NCBI RefSeq assembly: GCF_000166275.1
Contig: NZ_CM001023.1
Coordinates: forward strand, 2,545,001-2,609,000
Source of the DNA: Algoriphagus machipongonensis
GTDB lineage: Bacteria; Bacteroidota; Bacteroidia; Cytophagales; Cyclobacteriaceae
Reading direction: 5' to 3'
DNA length: 64,000 nt
Part shown: piece after piece, positions 44,001 through 52,008 of the stretch
How positions within the stretch are numbered: position 1 is the stretch's first letter
Layout: each line of letters opens with the position of its first letter
Notes under the pieces: generated by a model
Seen by the model: the letters and a program-made list of their open reading frames with translations, nothing else
Databases searched by the model: none
What the model was told of the DNA's origin: nothing
Position numbers and translations under genes: made by a program

Positions 44001-44586
44001 AAAGCAAATCTTCCACCCGATCCAAATCCCCATCGGTATCTCCCAGTTTTCTTAGGGTTTCTTTCTTGCGGGTTTTGAATTTGGATATTCCTGCTGCTTC
44101 CTCAAAAAGGTCTCTTCGGGAATTGTTTTTATCATTCAGCAGCTCATCGATCATTTTCAATTCTATAATGGCATAGGAATTCGAATTGATTCCTGTATCC
44201 ATAAAGAGGTTGGTAATGTCTTTGAGTCGGCAGGTGACTCCGTTTATTTGGTATTCACTATCACCTGATCGATAGTATCGACGGGTAATGGTAACGTGGG
44301 TATATTCAGTTGGAAGAAGGTTTTTAGTGTTTTCAAAGGTCAAAGATACCTCGGCAAGGTTGGATGGTTTTCGGGTTTTAGTACCGTTGAAGATGACATT
44401 TTCCATCTTATCAGAGCGGAGCATACGGGTTTTTTGTTCTCCCAAAACCCAGCGTATTGCATCTACGACATTGGATTTCCCGCAGCCATTAGGGCCGACT
44501 ACGCCAGTGATTCCTTTATCAAAATGAATCACCATTTTATCACCAAAACTCTTAAATCCCTTGATCTCCAGCTTACTAAGCAGCAT
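41047..44586 (-). CDS. smc: chromosome segregation protein SMC
   Basis: An 1179-residue structural-maintenance-of-chromosomes ATPase. The N-terminal head has Walker A GPNGCGKSN (about 31-39) and VLGEQ. Two long coiled-coil arms (about 165-505 and 685-1010) flank the hinge (about 520-680, GKDVPLLSDLLTTDEKYRVTI). The C-terminal head has the signature LSGGEK (about 1086-1091) and Walker B PFCIFDEVDAPLDD (about 1107-1120). The length is typical. It works as a dimer with ScpA/ScpB, neither of which is nearby here. The gene stands alone on the minus strand. Confidence 0.97.
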   Translation of the reverse strand: MLLSKLEIKGFKSFGDKMVIHFDKGITGVVGPNGCGKSNVVDAIRWVLGEQKTRMLRSDKMENVIFNGTKTRKPSNLAEVSLTFENTKNLLPTEYTHVTITRRYYRSGDSEYQINGVTCRLKDITNLFMDTGINSNSYAIIELKMIDELLNDKNNSRRDLFEEAAGISKFKTRKKETLRKLGDTDGDLDRVEDLLYEIEKNLKSLEKQAKQAAKYFDIKKEYKLASINLAKKSIEKYTSSLAETNKKIQEENDRKLQLQTKVADQEAMLNQLKSDLISKEKLLASRQKTLNDHVNKIRSFESEKKIKNERLRFLEDRSQKLREQIDSDRKSNDRAGFSIRSLKHEQESAAKMLAEKELIVTELREAYESQKAIHTEHQQKQKTLNASFEQLKEKVYQLGKEQEIKQIQLSTLKQELERTSSDDSSQEANLVDFEEKLIQLKGDLDAATQEYEAVKTKQEDLDSKIEDTNRVIEMIREELTTSSRKLDSKQNEFNLTKSLVENLEGFPEAIKFLKKNNSWGKDVPLLSDLLTTDEKYRVTIENFLEGYMNYYVVETETQAIAAIHLLSDSARGKANFFVLEHFERFKPSQTKLFSNAIPATEIIEFDVKYSRLINFILDNVYIVQGDLKEFPEDKDVVFISESGKFTKRKFSLSGGSVGLFEGKRIGRAKNLEKLDKEIKELNKKVSATRNNLDQKLSDLMKLKEVSYKKVLEESQQKINEINQNYVSVRTKKEQLAELLSSNANKREDILDRIASLEESLEEIQPQLSEQKTAYESDQEDLEVLNETLEEETAKLTEKSQAFNQENIQYHQQLNRVNSLDQEIEFKQNAYESSKERIEKSQAELSNLDTEIKSLLENNEVKDDELIELYSEKEGIEHGVQEAEKDYYASRGQIDETDQQIRSLQKGKEAHDELLHELQNNINETKLKMTGLKERLSVEFELDLDELMEENPELDEAFLEFKEEDLRALVSKQKEKLEKIGPINPMAMEAYDEIKVRHDFITTQKEDLLNAKESLLNTIKEIDQVAKETFLDAFDKIKENFVKVFRSLFTEQDDCDLKLVDPDNPLESAIEIMAKPKGKRPLTINQLSGGEKTLTATSLLFSIYLLKPAPFCIFDEVDAPLDDANIDKFNQIIQQFSGESQFIIVTHNKRTMASTDIIYGITMIEAGVSRVVPVDLRELA

Positions 44587-45293
44587 CCTTCTATATTAAT
44601 CTGAAATAAAGAAACAAAATAAGATCATTTGGCAGATTGTCCAAGGATTTAGTAAATCTAAGGGGGATTTTATAAGTTGGTTTTCATTATTGTTCTCTTA
44701 GGGTATTGAATATTTCAGAGACATTTTTTTATTCTTGTTCTTTTGCCTTGATGCAAAAGAACTAAAAAATCAAGACACAGCTAAGCTTCCACCGCACGTC
44801 CCAACAGCACTCCCCGCGGCTGTGTCCTCCTAACGCGCTTTCAACAATAAACCTTAAATAAATCAAATCGATCAAAAACATTGAAATTCCTAAAAATAAT
44901 ACCGACTTGAAAGAGAGTTTAGGGAAAGGGATTTTGCCTGCCTGACGAGAGACAGGGGTACTTTTGGCCTCAAAAGTACCATAGAGCTTTATTCAACTGT
45001 GGGTTAATCATGAATAACAAAAAGGATGGATAAGCATTTTTTCATTCTTTATTCCTTTAAATAAAAGTACTAAACTCGAACATATTGATAGGAAAAGCTT
45101 AGGCAAAGACTTCACCGCATAGCTTAATAGTTTTAATTCCCAGCTGCGTCCTCTAAACCCGATTTAGATATAAATAAAAAAATGGGTAAGGAAGATGAAA
45201 TTAACTTTATAACACTTGGAGATTAAACTTAAAGCAAGAACCAAAAATCAAAATATTAGTTTCCTTGTCAAGAAATTCAATTAAATTCAAGCT
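44587..45293. repeat. 700-bp intergenic region with Bacteroidota-type palindromes
   Basis: Gene-free stretch. GTTCTTTTGC...GCAAAAGAAC (44738-44762) is a perfect hairpin and GGTACTTTT...AAAAGTACC (44957-44980) another, the latter preceded by GCCTGCCTGACGAGAGACAG. These strings are typical of repetitive intergenic elements I recall from Cytophagales genomes. The region is otherwise without an open frame or recognisable RNA. Confidence 0.6.
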
Positions 45294-45773
45294 ATGGACT
45301 TTGGAAACATCATTTACCTCATAGCAGTAATCGGCTACTTCATTTACCAGATAAGCAAGAATAGAAAATCTGGGCAAAGTCCTGAGGGTACAGAGCAGGA
45401 GGGAGAGACTCCTAGTAGACCTACAACCTTTGAGGACTTGATGCGAGAGATTCGCGAAGCACAAAATCCAGAAGCTGCCAGACCTAAGCCTCAGGCACCA
45501 AAACCTGAGCCTGTTTATCAGGACAGAAGGTACCAAAGAGAGGAAAAAGCAGATGATGAAATAAGCTATTATGATGGGGCTTATGAGAAAGCTAAGTCAG
45601 CGGCTCAGAAAGCCGTTCCGATTTCTCAAATAGATTTTTCTGATGTAGGGCCTGATTCCATCGAACCGGTAAAAAAGAAAAAAGTCAATCGCTATGCTGA
45701 ATTGATGAAAGATCCACAGTCCGTAAAAGATGCGGTGGTACTCTCTGAAATCATCAATAGAAAGCATTTTTAA
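45294..45773 (+). CDS. small proline-rich membrane-anchored protein
   Basis: A 159-residue protein with one N-terminal transmembrane helix (about 4-20, IIYLIAVIGYFIYQI). A cytoplasmic low-complexity stretch follows, with RPTTFEDLMREIREA and a proline-rich segment PKPQAPKPEP. The C-terminus is conserved-looking (NRYAELMKDPQSVKDAVVLS, EIINRKHF). I recall similar small proteins in Bacteroidota without an assigned function. It converges with the downstream glycosyltransferase gene with a 12-bp gap. Confidence 0.7.
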   Translation: MDFGNIIYLIAVIGYFIYQISKNRKSGQSPEGTEQEGETPSRPTTFEDLMREIREAQNPEAARPKPQAPKPEPVYQDRRYQREEKADDEISYYDGAYEKAKSAAQKAVPISQIDFSDVGPDSIEPVKKKKVNRYAELMKDPQSVKDAVVLSEIINRKHF

Positions 45774-45785
45774 TCCGAAGGCTTT

Positions 45786-47369
45786 TCAATTCTTCCTTTT
45801 AAACTTTCGAATCCAAAGCTTCCCTTTTTCCTCCTCTTCCAGCAATTGATAATTCATGGCTTTAAGCCAACTTTCCAATGCATCCACATCTTCCTGTTCC
45901 TTGGGATAGGCATGTTGATAATAATGATAAATCAGCACCTGTAATTCCTCAGGTGGATCTTGACTCAAACTTTCAACTTCTTCCAAAGAATATAACTTTT
46001 CTTGTGCTTCTAAATTCTCTGGAATTAGGACTTCTTTACTAAAGTGAATAAAATTATTAGTAATAATAATATCCTCTTTTTCAGACGATTGAGTGATATT
46101 AGTTAATTCATCAATTAATGAAGGATATTGCTTGAGTTGGTTTTGATAATAGATGGAATAAATAGCTGGAGTAAGTAAAAGAAAGCTTAAAAGCAGCCAT
46201 TGAATCTTACGTTTTTTAATGAGGAGTAAAGGGAAGAAGCAGGAAATAAAAGCAGCTTGTTTTAAGTCAAATTGCAAGGCTGCGAGGATTACTCCAAATC
46301 CCAAAGCGATCAGGATAAATCTTCTCCATTTTACGGATCCTTGCCAAGCATCCCAACCTATTGCTATAAGAAATGCAAGGATTGGAACGAGGATAATTAA
46401 ATGTCTTGGATTTAAGTAAATAGGGTTGTAAAAAGCAAGAGTAGAGCTCATAAACCAAAAGCCAATCATCAGGCACAGAAAAGCAATCGAAGACTCGAAA
46501 TATATCGGCTTTTTATGTTTCAGCCCCTGATATACTGCTGGAATTGCAAATACTATCCAGGGCCAATAAGCTCTTTCCACAAAAGTTTGAAAAGGCAAGA
46601 TCGTTAACCTTTCCATAATCGACCAGAAACCTTTGTCTGCATAGGTGTATTCGGAAATGTAATGGCCGGCATTGATTGAGGTCACTCGGTAAAAAGGATC
46701 TCCGAATTTGGCCCAGAAGTACCCTAAATAGAGAAATGCTGCTAATACTGAAAAAATTAAAAAGGTTAAATAAAAGCCCTTTCTAACCGTGTTTGACTTA
46801 TGATCAATCCAATAAAGAATTAGGGGTAGAGGAAAAAGGAAAATGATAGTTTCCTTAGTAATAAACCCTAAAGTAAAGGCGATCATCAGTAATTTTCCGC
46901 CGGTTACGGAATTTGTTTTACGAATGCTTGCACCAAAAATAGCCAATGCCACACAAAAGACTAAGAGACCGTCAGGATATACTTTGGTTAAGAAATGAAG
47001 GAGGTAAACTTGGGTCAAAAACCAAAGTGAAAACAGAATTTTTTCTTGGTTTGTGGATAGGAGACTATAGAGCAAAAGGTAAGCTCCAAGGTAAGCAAGG
47101 AGTGAAATCAAAGAAAAAGTATGGGCATCAAAGCCAATCAGTAAGCCTGCCAATCCTGCAGGAATATAGGCTCCCCAACGACTGGAAAAATGATAGGAAT
47201 TCACCTCCATGGTTCCATTCCAGAAATCTCTACCAGCTAACATGTAATACACGTCATCGCTAAAGGTGATACCATCAAATCCAAAAATCCAATAAAAGAT
47301 CAAGAACAAACTTCCCAGCAGAAGCGGCAGATTTTTAGGGGAGTTAGAAAGTTGGTTGGTTTTTATCAT
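45786..47369 (-). CDS. glycosyltransferase family 39-like membrane protein
   Basis: A 527-residue integral membrane protein with about eleven transmembrane segments and a soluble C-terminal tail of about 110 residues. The first periplasmic loop has the catalytic acidic pair SDDVYYMLAGRDFW (about 36-49), the hallmark of the PMT/ArnT GT-C group that uses polyprenyl-linked sugar donors. The sugar and acceptor are unknown. The gene is the last one before the DUF559 repeat island and is oriented away from it. Confidence 0.75.
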   Translation of the reverse strand: MIKTNQLSNSPKNLPLLLGSLFLIFYWIFGFDGITFSDDVYYMLAGRDFWNGTMEVNSYHFSSRWGAYIPAGLAGLLIGFDAHTFSLISLLAYLGAYLLLYSLLSTNQEKILFSLWFLTQVYLLHFLTKVYPDGLLVFCVALAIFGASIRKTNSVTGGKLLMIAFTLGFITKETIIFLFPLPLILYWIDHKSNTVRKGFYLTFLIFSVLAAFLYLGYFWAKFGDPFYRVTSINAGHYISEYTYADKGFWSIMERLTILPFQTFVERAYWPWIVFAIPAVYQGLKHKKPIYFESSIAFLCLMIGFWFMSSTLAFYNPIYLNPRHLIILVPILAFLIAIGWDAWQGSVKWRRFILIALGFGVILAALQFDLKQAAFISCFFPLLLIKKRKIQWLLLSFLLLTPAIYSIYYQNQLKQYPSLIDELTNITQSSEKEDIIITNNFIHFSKEVLIPENLEAQEKLYSLEEVESLSQDPPEELQVLIYHYYQHAYPKEQEDVDALESWLKAMNYQLLEEEEKGKLWIRKFKRKN

Positions 47370-47506
47370 GAAGGAGGTAAAAATAGGGAATTTTGTATAC
47401 CTAAGTTCCTATTCCATGAGGGAATAGATTTCAATTTTATAGGATTGGTGAAATATGATTTTAAATATTTAAAAGTTATAGCAATTTCATTTTTGGAGAA
47501 GGAATG

Positions 47507-48093
47507 AATCCCCCTAACCCCCTTTATAAAAGGGGGAGTTGGCGAAGGTCGCTTAATTCGATCTTGGGAAAATGATGGGGCTTTTATTGATGTTTATATG
47601 TTTTTGTACTAGTTTTTAATTAAAACCTAACTTCATTTTTGGGAAGGTATCAACTCCCTTTTGTAAAGGGGGAGTTGGTGAAGGTCGCTCAATTCGATCT
47701 TGGGGAAATGATGAGGCTTTTATTGATTTCTATATGTTTTTATACTGGTTATTAATTGAAACCTAACTTCATTTTTGGTGAAGGTTGAACTCCCTTTTGT
47801 AAAGGGGGAGTTGGTGAAGGTCGCTTAATTCGATCTTGTTGAAATGACGAGACGTTTATGGATTTCTATATGTTTGGAATATTGGTTGTTAATTAAAACC
47901 TAACTTTATTTTTTGGAAACGGATCAACTCCCTTTTGTAAAGGTGGAGTTGATGAAGGTCGCTTAATTCGATCTTGGGAAAATGATGGGGCTTTTATTGA
48001 TTTCTAAATGTTTTTTTACTGGTTGTTAATTGAAACCTAAGTTCATATTTGGAGAAGGATCAACTCCCCCTTGGCAAGGGGGCTAGGGGGATT
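47507..48093. repeat. left hairpin array of the DUF559 island
   Basis: Four tandem units of 136-138 bp. The string GGGGGAGTT or its one-base variants occurs at 47532, 47668 and about 47805 and 47942, each as the right arm of an AACTCCC...GGGAGTT hairpin. The array opens with AATCCCCCTAACCCCC (47507) and closes with GGGGGCTAGGGGGATT (to 48093); these are inverted complements, so the array has terminal inverted repeats of about 32 bases including the adjacent hairpin arms. No open frame is shared by the units. It ends 25 bp before the DUF559 start codon. Confidence 0.9.
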
Positions 48094-48118
48094 GTTTAAA
48101 ATTCCTTATTTTAACTAA

Positions 48119-48517
48119 ATGTATTTTTTACCTTATAACCGCTCCCTGAAAGAGTTTTCAAGAGAGCTAAGGAATCACTCCACATTGTCTGAGATATTGC
48201 TTTGGAATAAATTAAAGGCTAAAAACTTCCGAGGTTATTCTTTCAACCGGCAAAAGCCTTTAGGAAATTATATTGTTGATTTTTATTGTAAAAAATTGGG
48301 TTTAGTTATTGAAGTAGATGGTGATTCTCATGTACACCCGGAAGCAGTTCTGAAAGATAATGTAAGACAGAAAGTGCTTGAAGACTTAGGACTAGAATTT
48401 TTTAGGATTCCTGATGCTGAGATCAAAAGACAAATGCTGGAGGTACTTGATTCTCTAAATAGGTTGATAGATAAACTGGAGGAGGAAAAAGGTCTTGATA
48501 AGACTAATTTTGTTTGA
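48119..48517 (+). CDS. DUF559 domain endonuclease (PD-(D/E)XK / Vsr-like)
   Basis: A 132-residue protein of the DUF559 family, related to very-short-patch-repair endonucleases. Recognised elements are ELRNHSTLSEILLWNKLKAK (Glu25), FNRQKPLGNYIVDFYC (Gln45, Asp54) and LVIEVDGDSHVH (Glu65, Asp67). The C-terminus has VLEDLGLEFFRIPDAEI, also typical. The catalytic acidic residues look intact and the length is full. The gene lies 25 bp after one hairpin array and 7 bp before another, with nothing else in between. This is unlike an ordinary chromosomal setting and suggests the nuclease acts on, or spreads with, the repeats. No transposase or resolvase is present. Confidence 0.88.
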   Translation: MYFLPYNRSLKEFSRELRNHSTLSEILLWNKLKAKNFRGYSFNRQKPLGNYIVDFYCKKLGLVIEVDGDSHVHPEAVLKDNVRQKVLEDLGLEFFRIPDAEIKRQMLEVLDSLNRLIDKLEEEKGLDKTNFV

Positions 48518-48524
48518 TTTTTGA

Positions 48525-49114
48525 AATCCCCCTTACCCCCTTTATAAAAGGGGGAGTTGGTGAAGGTTACCTAGTTTAAGACTTGAAAGTATTATGGTGG
48601 CTTTTATTGATTTCTATATGTTTTTATACTGGTTGTTAATTGAATCCTAATTTCATATTTGGAAACGTATCAACTCCCTTTTGTAAAGGGGGAGTTGGTG
48701 AAGTTCGCTCAATTTGATCTTGTTGAAATGACGAGACGTTTATGGATTTCAATATGTTTAGAATACTTGTTGTTAATTGAAACCTAAGTTCATATTTGGA
48801 AACGGATCAACTCCCTTTTGTAAAGGTGGAGTTGGTGAAGGTCGCTTAATTCGATCTTGGGGAAATGATGAGGCTTTTATTGATTTCTATATGTTTAGAA
48901 TATTGGTTGTTAATTAAAACCTAACTTCATTTTTGGAAAAGGATCAACTCCCTTTTGTAAAGGGGAAGTTGGTGAAGGTCGTTTAATTCGATCTTGGGGA
49001 AATGATGAGGCTTTTATTGATTTCTATATGTTTAGAATATTGGTTTTTAATTGAAACCTAAGTTCATATTTGGAAACGGATCAACTCCCCCTTGGCAAGG
49101 GGGCTAGGGGGATT
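48525..49114. repeat. right hairpin array of the DUF559 island
   Basis: Four tandem units spaced 137-138 bp, with GGGGGAGTT-type arms at 48550, 48688, 48825 and 48962. The array opens with AATCCCCCTTACCCCC (48525) and closes with GGGGGCTAGGGGGATT (to 49114), the same inverted ends as the left array. Unit two (variant GTTGAAATGACGAGACG) matches unit three of the left array rather than its own neighbours. Confidence 0.9.
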
Positions 49115-49191
49115 ATTTCTTTCGACAATTTGCGTCAAAAACTTTCTAACTCAGATTCCATTCCCTAGATTTAAATTCTAATTTTAACGAT

Positions 49192-50103
49192 ATGGCTCAA
49201 GCAGGAAAAATCGAACAACAAAAAATCCTTAGGGTTTTTAAACTCATTAACCTTCTACAGGGAAACATTGGGAAACCTGTACATAGACTTGCCGAACTAC
49301 TGGAAACGGATGAACGAACCATTTATCGTTATTTCAAACTGCTGGAGGCTTTGGGTTTTGAAGTCATTAAAGAGTTTAGCAAATATAAAATTCAACAAAG
49401 ACCAGGCATTGATCAAACACTGAACTATGGTACGTTCTCTCAAGAAGAAAGCCAGTGGTTAAAAGCTTTGATAGAACGACAAGGAAAAGGAAACCTCCTG
49501 CATGATTCCATCCTGCAAAAGCTACAAGTTAGGTCTGAGGTAAAACAAGGAACGGAACAGCTTTTTAAAGCGAACCTAAGCCGATTGGTGGATGAAATTG
49601 GAAAAGGTATTCAGGATAAGAAACAGGTCTGGCTCAAGGATTATTACTCCTTAAGTAGTGATACTACCAGTGATCGATTGGTAGAGCCTGTGGCATTCTC
49701 CAGCACTTATGAAAGTATTCATGCTTTCGAACCAGAGAGCAATAGAATGAAAGTATTTAAGATCGAAAGAATTGGTGAAGTAGTGATTGCTACTCAAGGT
49801 TGGAAGTTTGAAAAAAAGCACCAACTACCGGGGACTCAACTTTTTGGATTTACAGGTAAAAATCGTTTTAAAGTGAAGTTGAAACTGTCTAAAAAGGCTT
49901 ACCAACTGATGATGGAAGAACATCCCAATGCAAGACCCTTTATGGAAGTTAAAAATAGGAATCAATTCTTTTTCCAAGGGGAGATTCCTCATTTACCAGG
50001 ATTAGCACGTTTTATTTTAGGTTTGCCGGGTGAGGTAATGGTAGAAGAAGGAGAGGAGCTAAAAGCCTATTTAGCAGAGCAGCTCGAAAGAACTTTTAGC
50101 TAA
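49192..50103 (+). CDS. WYL-domain transcriptional regulator
   Basis: A 303-residue regulator. The N-terminal winged helix (about 8-65, VFKLINLLQGNIGKPVHRLA, then TDERTIYRYFKLLEALGFEV) is a HTH_11/DeoR-like DNA-binding domain. A WYL-type ligand-sensing domain follows (about 140-230) with a WCX-like tail. Such regulators often respond to nucleotides or DNA damage and sit near defence or repair genes. The gene starts 77 bp after the DUF559 island, so the island's right end is next to its promoter. It is followed by the subtilase gene after 90 bp. Confidence 0.85.
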   Translation: MAQAGKIEQQKILRVFKLINLLQGNIGKPVHRLAELLETDERTIYRYFKLLEALGFEVIKEFSKYKIQQRPGIDQTLNYGTFSQEESQWLKALIERQGKGNLLHDSILQKLQVRSEVKQGTEQLFKANLSRLVDEIGKGIQDKKQVWLKDYYSLSSDTTSDRLVEPVAFSSTYESIHAFEPESNRMKVFKIERIGEVVIATQGWKFEKKHQLPGTQLFGFTGKNRFKVKLKLSKKAYQLMMEEHPNARPFMEVKNRNQFFFQGEIPHLPGLARFILGLPGEVMVEEGEELKAYLAEQLERTFS

Positions 50104-50192
50104 GGATTTCTTTATTTTTTCGATTTCATTAGAAGGATTTACATTGATTATTTTTAACTTATTGATAATCAGTAAACAAAAATATTTTTCTA

Positions 50193-51758
50193 ATGATCAA
50201 ACTACACAAATTATCCTTAGGGCTGTTTTTTTTAGCCCTTATTACTTTTTCCTGTAAGCAGGAAGAAACGCCAATGGATCCTCAGTCAAAATTGGAGGAA
50301 GAGCAACAAAAACTAATTCCAAGTTCGGAAATTGATCAAATCATCTTAAAATCCCTTCAGGAAACGGGTGATTTTCTTTGGATGGACCAATCCGATCAAT
50401 TGATTTGGAGTGCTTTGGTTCAAAGTGATTCGGTATTAACAGTAGGCTATAGCCCAGCCCAACTAGAAAGTCCCAATTCCAGAATTGGTATTGAATCCGT
50501 GCAAGATCCTAATTGGCAAGCGAGTGCCTTAAAAGTATTAGATCGGGTTCAAGAGACCTTGGATTTAAACCAGAGTCCAAATGCCAGACAGGTGATAATG
50601 GATTCACAAATTCATGAGGATTTGCCTTATCTAGAGGTCAAAGTTAGTAGCCTGGAAGTGCTTGTTAATTTGAGGGAAATGGCTGAGGTTAGGTACTTCG
50701 AACCATTGAGTTATGAGTTCGACTACCAACTTTTGAATCAAGGTCAGGACGCACGGTATTTCTCAGATTCTGGCTGTTCAAATGATCCAGAGCCCAATTT
50801 ACCTAGTTCCGACTATTCTATTGTTTCACCAAACGCCAAAGCATCTTGGGATTATCCTCAAATGGGAATTTCTCAAGCCTGGACCCAAAGTACAGGAGAT
50901 AATATCACCATTGGCTTAATTGATACTGGGGTAAGCCCGAATCAGAGCTTATTGGGTTCAGGCTTTGAAAGTGGGGAATCAGCCAATAGAACGATTCAGA
51001 AATTCGGGACTTATAAAACCGGCTTTTGGTGGTGGAAGAAGTACGATGGCCCTAATGATCAATGTGGTCATGGAACTGCTATGGCTGGAGTAATTGCATC
51101 ACCAAGAAACAGTGTTGGGAATATGTTGGGCGTTGCTTATGATGCCAACCTTATATCTGTTCGTGGCACCAGTGATGTCATTGTGAATTCCGGTAATGAA
51201 AAAGATGGGGTGGCCGAGGCATTGGTATTATTAGGTAAGAGATCAGATGTAAAAATAATTAGCATGTCTGTAGGTGATGTATTCTCTAATTCCAAAGTTG
51301 CGGATGCCATTCGATATGCCTACAACCGTGGAAAATTAATTATGGCGGCTGCTGGAACATCCACTTCTTTTACCAATTGGTATGGAGTAATCTTTCCAGC
51401 TAATATGAATGAAACAGTGGCTATCACTGGAGTGAAAGAAGGAGCAGGATATCAGCGTTGCAATACTTGTCATTCCGGTTCCCAAGTGGATTTTACAGTC
51501 ATTATGGAAAGAGCTGGTTCAGAGAATAAGCCATTGAGTTTGGCATTTTCTGGTAATGACCCTTCCACCGTCGGTGGTTCTTCTGTAGCCACTGCCACTG
51601 CCTCTGGAATTGCTGCATTACTATGGTCTCAAAATCCTGGATGGAGTAGAGCCCAGATTTTGGATAGGTTGACTTCAACTGCTGATTTATACCCCAACAA
51701 AAATTCTCAGTATGGATGGGGGAATCTGGACGCTGGAGCGGCATTGGGGGTTTATTAA
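50193..51758 (+). CDS. subtilisin-like (S8) serine protease, lipoprotein
   Basis: A 521-residue lipoprotein (lipobox ITFSC, Cys21) with an N-terminal propeptide-like region (about 40-200). The S8 catalytic triad is visible: Asp244 in GLIDTG, His293 in CGHGTAMAG and Ser464 in GGSSVATA. The residue at the usual oxyanion-hole asparagine position is Thr389 (AAAGTSTS instead of AAAGN), which is unusual. A CNTCH motif occurs at 423-427 in an insertion. It is expected to act outside the cytoplasm as an anchored protease. Two degenerate 54-bp repeats and a strong terminator follow. Confidence 0.85.
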   Translation: MIKLHKLSLGLFFLALITFSCKQEETPMDPQSKLEEEQQKLIPSSEIDQIILKSLQETGDFLWMDQSDQLIWSALVQSDSVLTVGYSPAQLESPNSRIGIESVQDPNWQASALKVLDRVQETLDLNQSPNARQVIMDSQIHEDLPYLEVKVSSLEVLVNLREMAEVRYFEPLSYEFDYQLLNQGQDARYFSDSGCSNDPEPNLPSSDYSIVSPNAKASWDYPQMGISQAWTQSTGDNITIGLIDTGVSPNQSLLGSGFESGESANRTIQKFGTYKTGFWWWKKYDGPNDQCGHGTAMAGVIASPRNSVGNMLGVAYDANLISVRGTSDVIVNSGNEKDGVAEALVLLGKRSDVKIISMSVGDVFSNSKVADAIRYAYNRGKLIMAAAGTSTSFTNWYGVIFPANMNETVAITGVKEGAGYQRCNTCHSGSQVDFTVIMERAGSENKPLSLAFSGNDPSTVGGSSVATATASGIAALLWSQNPGWSRAQILDRLTSTADLYPNKNSQYGWGNLDAGAALGVY

Positions 51759-51770
51759 CAAAGATAACGT

Positions 51771-51941
51771 CTATCTCGCTGAAGGCATATTTCAGCGACC
51801 GAAGGAAGCTGTATCTCGCGAAACCTAAAAGAATAAAGAAAGATAGCTCCGCAGATATATAAGATATTGGTAAAGCCAAGATAGGTTCTATCTCGCCGAA
51901 GGCATATCTCAGCGACCGAAGGAAGCTGTATTTCAGCGAAG
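51771..51941. repeat. two copies of a 54-bp repeat
   Basis: CTATCTCGC(C/T)GAAGGCATAT followed by CAGCGACCGAAGGAAGCTG occurs at 51771-51823 and 51888-51941, 117 bases apart. CAGC...GCTG forms a small hairpin in each. It lies between a protease stop codon and a terminator. I recall similar strings as repetitive intergenic DNA in Bacteroidota. Confidence 0.75.
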
Positions 51942-51958
51942 CAATTTTTAAAAATAAA

Positions 51959-51994
51959 AAAGCCCTGAATCAACCGATGATTCAGGGCTTTCCA
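51959..51994. terminator. bidirectional terminator between S8 and M28 genes
   Basis: A perfect 14-bp stem (AAAGCCCTGAATCA / TGATTCAGGGCTTT) with loop ACCGA, with A and T tracts on the two sides. It serves both converging genes. Confidence 0.9.
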
Positions 51995-52008
51995 TTAAAA
52001 TTTAGACC

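Noticed and set aside
47507..49114. CRISPR array
   Set aside because: The repeating unit is 136-138 bp with similar, not unique, sequences between the hairpins; no short direct repeats with variable spacers and no cas gene.
47507..49114. Classical insertion sequence
   Set aside because: No transposase of a known IS family in the island; the inverted ends bracket each array rather than the gene, and no clear target duplication could be seen by eye.
51457..51471. c-type haem motif CNTCH in the subtilase
   Set aside because: A single CxxCH inside a secreted protease insertion without other cytochrome features is most likely coincidental.
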